Below are positions 22,608-28,868 of a stretch of 28,868 bases of DNA, piece after piece. This DNA is from an uncultured Clostridia bacterium (lineage in GTDB: Bacteria > Bacillota > Clostridia > Monoglobales > Monoglobaceae). The stretch is from assembly GCA_934463175.1 (NCBI GenBank), contig CAKSIW010000028.1, forward strand, positions 1 through 28,868, given 5' to 3'. Below the pieces are notes generated by a model. That model had not been told where the DNA came from and did no database searches. It saw nothing but the letters and a program-made list of their open reading frames with translations. Within the stretch, counting starts at the first letter, position 1; the number at the start of each line of letters is the position of its first letter. The translations under genes were made by a program, and so were the position numbers.

Positions 22608-23690
22608 TTAACCGATTTTAATCTGAGAGAGGTCAACGTCCTCCTCTTCCTCGTCAAGCACAATGCTGTCTTCAGCCTTTGCGTCCTTTTTGAGCAGAAC
22701 CAGCAGGAGAGCCGTGACAATTGTGCCTGCCGCAAGTGCCAGCATGAAGCCCCACGGATTTATCATTGCGGGAACGATGAACATTCCGCCCGAAGGAACC
22801 ATTGAACCGACATTCAGAATCATTATCAGCGCACCGCCGACCGCTGCACCGATTGAGCACGATGCGATGACTCTGATCGGGTCAACCGCCGCAATCGGAA
22901 TGACGCCTTCCGTGATCATACATATTCCCATCGGGAACGCAATTTTGATGTTGTCTGTCTCGCTCTTGGTATATCTCGCACGTCTTATGAGCCATGAAAG
23001 AGCAACTCCGAACGGAGGTATCATTGAAGCACATATCTTGACCGCCTCGGGACCGTATACACCGTCCATGAGCAAGCCGTCCGCAAACAGCGAGGCAACC
23101 TTGTTGACAGGACCGCCGAAATCAAACGCCGCCATTGCTCCCATAATTGCACCGAACACACCTCTTGAGCCTGTCTGCATGTTGACAAGGAAGTTTGTCA
23201 GCGACTCGGACGCCCACGCAATCGGTCCGCCGATTACAAAGAACATGATGAGTCCGATGACAACCGATGAAAGCAGCGGAACAATCATCATGGGCATGAG
23301 ACCCTGCGCCCACTTCGGAACCTTCAGATGATTTTTGAGAAACTCAACGAAATAACCTGCAAGATAGCCGCCGAGCATACCGCCGAGGAAGCCTGCACCC
23401 ATGTTCTGGGCGATCATACCCATCAGCAGTCCGGGTGCGATTCCCGGTCGGTCCGCAATTGAATATGCAATTGCCGCGCCCATAACCCCGGGCAGAAGTC
23501 CCATACCGTAGACACCGAGCGTCACCGCAGCCTGCCAGATGTTATATCCTTCTTTGTAGTTTTCGATCGTTGACGGGTTCCCGCCGAAAATATTTCCGAT
23601 CGCAATCAGCAATCCCGATGCCACAACCAACGGAAGCATGAAAGAAATACCTGTCAAAGCGTGTTTTTTCAGCTGAAGCTTTTTAAACAT
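22608..23690 (-). CDS. PTS fructose-family EIIC membrane permease
   Basis: The 360-residue integral membrane protein forms the sugar channel of the PTS. It begins KKLQLKKHALTGISFMLPLVVASGLL, typical of FruA-type EIIC, and continues with the Fru signatures PGIAPGLLMG and AGFLGGMLGGYLAGY. An FDFGGPVNKVA motif lies near the middle. The last 20 residues are very acidic (LDEEEEDVDL). EIIA and EIIB are separate genes upstream in the operon. GGGGG lies 7 bases before the ATG at 23690. The family takes up fructose and related ketoses or polyols; specificity cannot be assigned from sequence alone. Confidence 0.92.
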   Translation of the reverse strand: MFKKLQLKKHALTGISFMLPLVVASGLLIAIGNIFGGNPSTIENYKEGYNIWQAAVTLGVYGMGLLPGVMGAAIAYSIADRPGIAPGLLMGMIAQNMGAGFLGGMLGGYLAGYFVEFLKNHLKVPKWAQGLMPMMIVPLLSSVVIGLIMFFVIGGPIAWASESLTNFLVNMQTGSRGVFGAIMGAMAAFDFGGPVNKVASLFADGLLMDGVYGPEAVKICASMIPPFGVALSWLIRRARYTKSETDNIKIAFPMGICMITEGVIPIAAVDPIRVIASCSIGAAVGGALIMILNVGSMVPSGGMFIVPAMINPWGFMLALAAGTIVTALLLVLLKKDAKAEDSIVLDEEEEDVDLSQIKIG

Positions 23691-23721
23691 TATTATTCCC
23701 CCTTATATTAAAGATATTATT

Positions 23722-24033
23722 TTATTTTCCCAATTCCTGCTGAATTTTGTTTATCAGCGCCTTGGGTGATTTTATTGCAATATGAGTCGGAACCTCAACG
23801 GTTTTTTTGCCCTTGAACCGTTCCTTTCCGCCGACCTTTATGTCAGCCGCAATGATAACAACGTCCGCGTCACGTATATCCTGTGCGGTCAGCTCGTCCT
23901 CAGTGCCGATTGTTCCCTGTGTTTCAATGTGCACCTCATGTCCCAACTCCTGCGCAGCCGCAGTCAGCTTTTCCTTTGCAATGTAGGTGTGCGCAATTCC
24001 CGATGTGCAAGCTGCAATTCCAACGATTTTCAT
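23722..24033 (-). CDS. PTS fructose-family EIIB
   Basis: The 103-residue protein accepts phosphate on C9 in the IAACTSGIAHTYIAKEKL motif, which is the fructose-family EIIB signature, and passes it to the sugar in the EIIC channel. The rest (VHIETQGTIG, IRDADVVIIAADI) completes the domain. AAGGAG lies about 8 bases before the ATG. It is a single-domain protein, unlike the fused FruAB of many bacteria. It lies 62 bases after EIIA and 31 before EIIC. Confidence 0.94.
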   Translation of the reverse strand: MKIVGIAACTSGIAHTYIAKEKLTAAAQELGHEVHIETQGTIGTEDELTAQDIRDADVVIIAADIKVGGKERFKGKKTVEVPTHIAIKSPKALINKIQQELGK

Positions 24034-24095
24034 AATTTTTTCTCCTTTCTGTTTTTAAAATAAACACATTCACACTTTTGCATATATCAATTTAT

Positions 24096-24545
24096 TTATT
24101 CCGAAAAAATATCGATCAGCTCTTCCGCGTTCTGCGCCTCAAGAAGCCGCCTGCAATTTTTCTCAGAGGCAAGCTTTCTTGCCATGTTTGAAAGAAGCTT
24201 CACATGAGACGTTCCCTTGTCCGACTCGCTCACCGCAAGCAGAACCACCAGCTTCACGGGCTTGTCGTCAACACTCTCCCATTCAACGGCATTTTCAAGT
24301 CTGCCGATTGCAACGGTTGTCTCCGCAACGCTTGCCGATTTTCCGTGCGGAATTGCAATTCCGTTGCCGATTCCCGTTGTTGAAATCTCCTCGCGTCTCA
24401 GAACGTCGCCGAGAAATGCTGCCTTGTCGGTGAGTGCGCCGCTCCTGTCAAGAAGCTCTGTCAGCTTCTCGAGTGCTTCCTTCTTTGTCTGTGCCGAAAC
24501 CTTCAGGTCAATGCGTTCCTTTTTCAATACCTCTGCAATGTTCAT
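24096..24545 (-). CDS. PTS fructose-family EIIA (PtsN-like)
   Basis: The 149-residue protein is a PTS_EIIA type 2 domain, with the phosphorylated histidine in GIAIPHGK (H67). It receives phosphate from HPr and gives it to EIIB. AAGGAG sits 8 bases before the ATG at 24545. A GTG three codons upstream falls right on that site and is rejected. The gene starts 5 bases after the enzyme I stop. Its position between enzyme I and EIIB, next to a matching EIIC, favours a transport role over a purely regulatory one. Confidence 0.92.
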   Translation of the reverse strand: MNIAEVLKKERIDLKVSAQTKKEALEKLTELLDRSGALTDKAAFLGDVLRREEISTTGIGNGIAIPHGKSASVAETTVAIGRLENAVEWESVDDKPVKLVVLLAVSESDKGTSHVKLLSNMARKLASEKNCRRLLEAQNAEELIDIFSE

Positions 24546-24550
24546 TTTGC

Positions 24551-26224
24551 TCACTCCTTTGCAAGTATATTTTTAATTTCATTTTCATCTTCTGCCGTCA
24601 AAACAGCCTCTGCAAGCTTTTCCGCATCCGCAAGCGTGATTTTGCCAATCCTGTCTTTCAGTCTGCCGACCATCGGCAGCGGAACGCTGAACTTTTTCAG
24701 TCCCATTCCCAAAAGCACCTTTGTGAACACGGTGTTTGCCGCCATATCTCCGCAGACGCTCACTTCTATTCCTGCGTCATGTCCTGCCTTAATTACGTTT
24801 TTCAGCATTCTCATAACAGATGGGTGATATGGATTATACAGCTCTTCAACCGCGGCATTTCCCCTGTCGGCAGCCATTATATACTGCACAAGGTCATTTG
24901 TTCCGATGCTGAAAAAGTCACAATGCTTTGCAAATGTCTCCGCCATAATCGCGCTTGCAGGCGTCTCAATCATAATCCCGAGCTTTGCACTGCGGCAAAA
25001 TTCCGTGCCTTCCGCCTCAAGCTCTGCCTTCACGCCGTCAATCAGCTCTGACGCCCTTTTAATCTCGCCTATGCTGCAAACCATCGGAAGCATAATTTTC
25101 ACTTCGCAGCCTGCACCTGCAATCAGAATTGCACGGAGCTGTTCCTCAAAAAGCTTCGGATTGCTCAGGCAAAGCCTGATTCCGCGGTTTCCCAGAAACG
25201 GGTTATCCTCATGCTTCATCTCAAGATAGTCAAGCTGCTTGTCTCCGCCGATGTCAAGCGTTCTCACGGTCACGGTGTTCGGCTGTGCCTTTTCAATCAC
25301 CGTGCGGTATGCTCTGATCTGCTCATCAGGCGTCGGTTTTTTCTTTGCCGAGGAATAGAGAAATTCCGAGCGGAACAGTCCCACACCGTCAATCATCTCA
25401 TGCTCTGCGCCGTCCATATCCGATGGCTTTCCGATGTTTATGCAGACCGCAATTCTCTCACCGTCAGCCGTTCTTGCCTCCTTGCCTTTAAGCTCTTCAA
25501 GCCTTCCGTGCAGATTTCGCTCCTCCGCAAGCTTCCTTTCAAGCTCTGCCGATTTTTCTTCACTCGGCGAAACCGTAAGTTCACCCGCATAGCCGTCAAT
25601 AAATGCACTCTCGCCGTCCGACGCCCCGCAAAGTCCGTCAGCTCCGACAACCGCCGGGATTCCGAGCGACTTTGCAAGAATAATGACATGAGAGGTCGCA
25701 CCGCCCGTTTCGCATATGAAGCCTGCAAGACGGCTTCTGTCGAGCATCATCGTATCGACAGGTGTCAATTCGTGCGCCGCAACGATATATTTTTCGCCGT
25801 CCGACGGAAACGCAAACTCAGTGTCAGCACCGTGCAGAGCGTCAATCAGAAGTCCTCCGATATATCTTATGTCCTCCGCTCTCTGGCGCATATATTCATT
25901 GTTCTTTGACGCAAGCTTGTCCGCCATTTCACCCGTCACGGTGCGGACAGCATCAGCCGCAGCCGCTCCGCCTTCAATCATTGCCCTGATCTGTCCGAGC
26001 AAAACAGGGTCGCCGAGCAGCATTTCATATGCCGAAAAAATCTTTGCGTGCTCCTCGCCAAGCTCTGCCGCCGTTTTGTCGTAAAGTGCTCTCACTCTTT
26101 CGAGAGCCGCATCCGCCGCCTCGTCAATGCCGATTCCGCTGCGTTCTTCATAAGTCTTTTCAAAGTGAATCAGCTTTCCGAACGCAAACCCGGGTGCTCC
26201 CGCAATTCCTCTGAAAACCTTCAT
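24551..26224 (-). CDS. ptsI: Phosphoenolpyruvate–protein phosphotransferase (PTS enzyme I)
   Basis: The 557-residue enzyme transfers phosphate from PEP to HPr. The swivelling domain carries the active-site histidine in GGATSHVIILAK (H179). The PEP-binding TIM barrel has GLFRSEFLY, RTLDIGGDK, NPFLGNRGIR, the IGTNDLVQY metal site, and catalytic C491 in VCGDMA. The length is close to the usual 570. GGAG lies 8 bases before the ATG at 26224; a GTG three codons earlier is too close to it. It lies 5 bases after the HPr stop. Inclusion of enzyme I inside a sugar-specific operon is less common than a separate ptsHI locus. Confidence 0.95.
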   Translation of the reverse strand: MKVFRGIAGAPGFAFGKLIHFEKTYEERSGIGIDEAADAALERVRALYDKTAAELGEEHAKIFSAYEMLLGDPVLLGQIRAMIEGGAAAADAVRTVTGEMADKLASKNNEYMRQRAEDIRYIGGLLIDALHGADTEFAFPSDGEKYIVAAHELTPVDTMMLDRSRLAGFICETGGATSHVIILAKSLGIPAVVGADGLCGASDGESAFIDGYAGELTVSPSEEKSAELERKLAEERNLHGRLEELKGKEARTADGERIAVCINIGKPSDMDGAEHEMIDGVGLFRSEFLYSSAKKKPTPDEQIRAYRTVIEKAQPNTVTVRTLDIGGDKQLDYLEMKHEDNPFLGNRGIRLCLSNPKLFEEQLRAILIAGAGCEVKIMLPMVCSIGEIKRASELIDGVKAELEAEGTEFCRSAKLGIMIETPASAIMAETFAKHCDFFSIGTNDLVQYIMAADRGNAAVEELYNPYHPSVMRMLKNVIKAGHDAGIEVSVCGDMAANTVFTKVLLGMGLKKFSVPLPMVGRLKDRIGKITLADAEKLAEAVLTAEDENEIKNILAKE

Positions 26225-26229
26225 ATCAA

Positions 26230-26484
26230 TCACTCCATATCCAAAGTTTCAACAACGGCGTCAAGCGCTTCCTGTTCATCACTGCCGCTTGCGCGGATTT
26301 CGATTGTCTCACCCTGCGCCGCGCCCATGCAAAGCACCATGAGCATACTCTTCGCGTCATATTCCTCGCCGTCCTTCAAAAGCATAATTTCGCTTTTGAA
26401 TCTTCCTGCCGTCTTGCACAAGTCCGATGCAGGTCTTGCGTGCAAGCCTTCCTCGTTTTTGATTTTATAGCTCACCTGTACCAT
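26230..26484 (-). CDS. ptsH: Phosphocarrier protein HPr
   Basis: The 84-residue protein has H15 in GLHARPAS, which takes phosphate from enzyme I, and S46 in DAKSMLMVL, the site phosphorylated by HPr kinase in Firmicutes. Keeping S46 suggests it can act in carbon catabolite control as well as transport. Of several in-frame ATGs, the one at 26484 has AAGGAGG 8 bases upstream and puts H15 and S46 at their canonical numbers. It lies 14 bases after the regulator gene. Confidence 0.95.
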   Translation of the reverse strand: MVQVSYKIKNEEGLHARPASDLCKTAGRFKSEIMLLKDGEEYDAKSMLMVLCMGAAQGETIEIRASGSDEQEALDAVVETLDME

Positions 26485-26498
26485 ACCCATAGCCTCCT

Positions 26499-28475
26499 TT
26501 ACCACAGATTAAGTGTTTTTATTATATCCTCCGAATCCTCAAGAGCAGCCACCCTTTCGCATTCGGTCTTATCTTCCGTGAAGCTCACGATTGACTTATA
26601 AAATCCGATAATCTCATTTTTCATCTCAGCACTCTCGTCAAGATCAAACGCCAGCAGAAAAACCATGTTAACCTTGTCGCCGTTTTCCGTCCATTCAATC
26701 GGGGTTGCGAGACTTGCAAACGCCGCCGCCGAATGGTTGACAAATTCGCTGAGTCCATGCGGTATTGCAACCCCTCTGCCAATGTCTGTCGGTGTGCTTT
26801 TTTCTCTTTCAAGAACGGATTTTTCAAAATCTGCCGTGACATATCCCAAGCTTTCCATTCTTGCGCATATCATGTGAAGCAGCTCATCCTTGCTTGCCGC
26901 GGCACATTTCGGAAATATCAGCTCACGGCAAAACAGCTCGGTGTTCGGTGTGATTTTCTTCACGCTGACCTTCTTTTCAGCACGGATTCGCCGCACCTCG
27001 TCCTCAAGCCGCCTGATGTCCTTTTCGTCTAAAAGATGTCCGACTGTCACGACCTCACGGCTGAGCCTGTAGCCTTCAAGAGATGTTGTTGCAATGATGA
27101 AATCGCACATCTCGCTTTTTATCCTGTGTATGTCACGTCCCGAAAGCTGTGCCGTGATTCGGATTTCGGGAAGGGCGCGTGTGATTTTTTCCCTGAGTAT
27201 CTGTGAAATTCCGACACCGTAATCACACACAACACATGCCGTGACCTCCGAAAGCTGCCGTTCAATCGCACCGCCCGTATGCAGTGCCAGAAATCCGACC
27301 TCATGTTCATTCATTTCAAGCTTCAATTCCTTTTCAAAAATATTTCCGAGAAACCATGCAACAGCCATCATGTTCGGATATTTCGATTTGATTTGCGGCA
27401 AAAGACGGTTTTTGCATATGATTCCGTGTTTCAGTCTTGCAATGCACACTCTGAGCTGAAGAAACATCTGTTTGACATAGAAATTGTCCTCTCTCAGATT
27501 GACCGCCGCAACCTCGCTCATCAGATTGACCGCCTTGACCGTGAATCTGCAAAGCTCAATGCTCATTGCCTCAAAGCTTCTTCTTGAAGCATCTGACTCA
27601 AAGCTTTGGATTTCGGATATTTCAGCCGCGAACGTGATAAATTCGGTTTCGCTCTCCGAAAAGTGCATTCCATATGTTTTTTCAAGTTCCTCAATCATAA
27701 TTGCCGCAAGTCTTTGTGATGCTTCTCCGTCCGCCGGACACGGCTGAACCTTCGGCATTTCCGCCTCAAATCCTGCGCGGCTCCTCATAATGCATAACGA
27801 AACGAGAAAGAGCAGTCCCATTCCTGCGGAATAGGTGAAGCGAAAACCCATTTCATTCTCGGCTCTGAGAATTGCCGCCGCAACGCTGTCGGTGTCAAAG
27901 CCCCTGAGTGCCGCAGCAATTGCCGCCTGATCATCGGCAGTCAGGAAAGAAAACCTTGAGCCTGCCGCGCCGCCCGTCTCCGAATACAGAGAAAGCGATT
28001 CATTAAAAAATGTCAGTCTTGCCATTCGGTAGTTAAACTCGCTGTATCGGATTGAAATTCCTTTTCCTCTTCGGCGTTCATACAGAATGCGGTTCTCGAA
28101 AAACCACTGTGCCACCTTGTCCAGAACCTTTTCAAGCTGAGTTCTTCCGATGTAATACTGCTGCGCAAGCTTTTGTGCGGTCAGGCTGCCGTTCTCCAGC
28201 AAATGACGGATAATGAAGAACACCATTTCCTTTTCTTCATCATCGCTGTGTCTCAGCTGCGCCCATTCTTCCTCGGTCATGGTCAGTCTCACTCCGGCAT
28301 GGGGCTTTGTTTCCAATGTTCCTGTGCCCTGCTCTGAAAGATATTCCCGGATACACGCAATGTCATTTCTGACCGTCTTAACCGACGCGCCCGTCTGCTC
28401 CGCAAGATATGCTAAGGTCACATAACCTTCCTCGTCAAACAGTGTCCTGAGAATTTCCGACTGTCTTTTATTCAT
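26499..28475 (-). CDS. PRD-containing transcriptional regulator with EIIB- and EIIA-like domains (BglG/MtlR type)
   Basis: The 658-residue regulator has an N-terminal HTH (MNKRQSEILRTLF, then LAEQTGASVKTVRNDI, residues 1–60) and a second helical DNA-binding part to about 160. Two PRD modules follow (about 170–290 and 305–405), then a GatB-like EIIB region (VVCDYGVGIS, C417) and a C-terminal EIIA-Fru domain with GVAIPHG (H573). Several canonical PRD histidines appear replaced (LFLVSLCIMR and LQLRVCIARL), while H399 in FLALHTGGA is kept. Such proteins switch activity by PTS phosphorylation to activate their own operon. AAGGAG lies 11 bases before the ATG at 28475; longer starts lack a site. It is the first gene of the operon. 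Confidence 0.9.
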   Translation of the reverse strand: MNKRQSEILRTLFDEEGYVTLAYLAEQTGASVKTVRNDIACIREYLSEQGTGTLETKPHAGVRLTMTEEEWAQLRHSDDEEKEMVFFIIRHLLENGSLTAQKLAQQYYIGRTQLEKVLDKVAQWFFENRILYERRRGKGISIRYSEFNYRMARLTFFNESLSLYSETGGAAGSRFSFLTADDQAAIAAALRGFDTDSVAAAILRAENEMGFRFTYSAGMGLLFLVSLCIMRSRAGFEAEMPKVQPCPADGEASQRLAAIMIEELEKTYGMHFSESETEFITFAAEISEIQSFESDASRRSFEAMSIELCRFTVKAVNLMSEVAAVNLREDNFYVKQMFLQLRVCIARLKHGIICKNRLLPQIKSKYPNMMAVAWFLGNIFEKELKLEMNEHEVGFLALHTGGAIERQLSEVTACVVCDYGVGISQILREKITRALPEIRITAQLSGRDIHRIKSEMCDFIIATTSLEGYRLSREVVTVGHLLDEKDIRRLEDEVRRIRAEKKVSVKKITPNTELFCRELIFPKCAAASKDELLHMICARMESLGYVTADFEKSVLEREKSTPTDIGRGVAIPHGLSEFVNHSAAAFASLATPIEWTENGDKVNMVFLLAFDLDESAEMKNEIIGFYKSIVSFTEDKTECERVAALEDSEDIIKTLNLW

Positions 28476-28508
28476 AATAACCGCGGCTCCTTTTTTTCCG
28501 CATCTCTC

Positions 28509-28529
28509 TTGTACAATTTGATTATACAA
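28509..28529 (-). promoter_or_regulatory. Operator-like palindrome over the -10 box of the PTS operon promoter
   Basis: On the minus strand TTGTATAAT and ATTGTACAA form 9-base inverted arms around CAA with one mismatch. The left arm contains a TATAAT (28521–28526) that serves as a -10 box about 45 bases before the regulator start codon. The -35 region is weak, as expected for a promoter needing an activator. The PRD regulator is a natural candidate to bind, though palindromes of this size also suit LacI- or GntR-type repressors. Confidence 0.55.
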
Positions 28530-28655
28530 CAGGAATGCTCAATTTCATTTTTGATTTTTTGACACAATTGGGAAACTTTCTGCAATATTCGCAATAAACC
28601 GCACCACAGCGCACTTTTTGCGGAATTAAAAAATTTCCCCGAAAGCTTATTTTTA

Positions 28656-28705
28656 AAAAAGCAAGCCGAATTTGTCTTTTTCACGACGAACCAAGCTTGC
28701 TTTTT
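28656..28705. other. Hairpin with AAAAAGCAAGC/GCTTGCTTTTT stem
   Basis: An 11-bp perfect inverted repeat encloses 28 bases. A-runs and T-runs flank it on both strands, so it could act as a weak terminator in either direction. Its GCAAGC arm is also complementary to the loop side of the neighbouring hairpin at 28724–28757. No gene is seen in 28530–28868. Confidence 0.5.
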
Positions 28706-28723
28706 ATGTATTAATATTCTGTT

Positions 28724-28757
28724 AAAAAAGGACGCTTACAGAAAGCAAGCGTCCTTT
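28724..28757 (-). terminator. Terminator of an upstream minus-strand gene outside the window
   Basis: AAAGGACGCTT and AAGCGTCCTTT form an 11-bp stem with a 9-base loop, followed on the minus strand by TTTTTT. It would end a transcript entering from beyond 28868. No coding frame with a supported start or end is visible between 28758 and 28868. Confidence 0.7.
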
Positions 28758-28868
28758 GGTCGGAGTGACTGTAAACGTGTTCGCTGTTTCTTTGCGTTTC
28801 CGCGAATTTCTCAAATGACCCCGAACGCTTATTATAACAATGTTTTTAAGGGTTTGCGCATTTTTATA

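Noticed and set aside
22663..23331. 222-codon plus-strand open frame
   Set aside because: It is antisense to EIIC, which has full family motifs and a strong ribosome binding site.

Overview
The window looks like the chromosome of a strictly anaerobic, fermentative low-to-mid GC Clostridia bacterium, probably a gut-type Oscillospirales or Monoglobales relative; the order is an inference. The signs are an HndABCD-type [FeFe] hydrogenase with an accessory hydrogenase-like sensor, B. subtilis-like Firmicutes synteny (SpoVB/YabM–MazG–RqcP, RNase Y near YmdB), a stalk-domain secreted protein, strong GGAGG ribosome binding sites and sigma-A promoters. All complete genes lie on the minus strand. Only the 3' end of an accA-like gene at the left edge is on the plus strand.

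Layout from left to right (transcription of the main genes runs right to left). 1–371: the 3' tail of an accA-like gene and its terminator, present twice in tandem with a 232-bp period; the second terminator is bidirectional and also ends the hydrogenase operon. 405–5404: hydrogenase operon hndA – HATPase – hndB – hndC – hndD. 5536–8633: tightly overlapping module DRTGG – RsbT-like ATPase – HydS-like iron-sulfur protein – DRTGG – PHP phosphoesterase, which I read as a redox or hydrogen sensing and signalling unit for the hydrogenase. 8663–13938: dinB, an orphan peptide-type solute-binding lipoprotein, pgeF, ymdB and a zinc-ribbon membrane protein. 13970–14563: a MITE-like inverted-repeat element followed by four-plus copies of a 97/98-bp tandem repeat that abuts the stop codon of rny. 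14563–19012: rny with its own strong promoter, then rqcP, mazG and a SpoVB-type flippase. 19229–20350: secreted stalk/DUF3298 protein with its own promoter and terminator. 20507–20777: very strong terminator followed by a chain of hairpins. 20827–28475: an eight-gene operon encoding a complete phosphotransferase system (PRD regulator, HPr, enzyme I, EIIA, EIIB, EIIC of the fructose family) and two divergent class II ketose-phosphate aldolases. 28476–28868: promoter region with an operator-like palindrome and the terminator of an upstream off-window gene.

How the genes work together. The left third is about hydrogen metabolism: HndABCD should reoxidise NADH and reduced ferredoxin together to make H2, while the adjacent HydS/DRTGG/ATPase/PHP module is placed to sense redox state or H2 and signal it. 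The middle is housekeeping: RNA turnover, ribosome quality control, nucleotide sanitation, peptidoglycan editing and translesion synthesis. The right third is a self-contained sugar uptake and cleavage locus, with its own general PTS proteins but no sugar-phosphate kinase, which suggests that a PTS-generated ketose phosphate is cleaved directly by an aldolase. No tRNA, rRNA, CRISPR array or intact transposase was seen.
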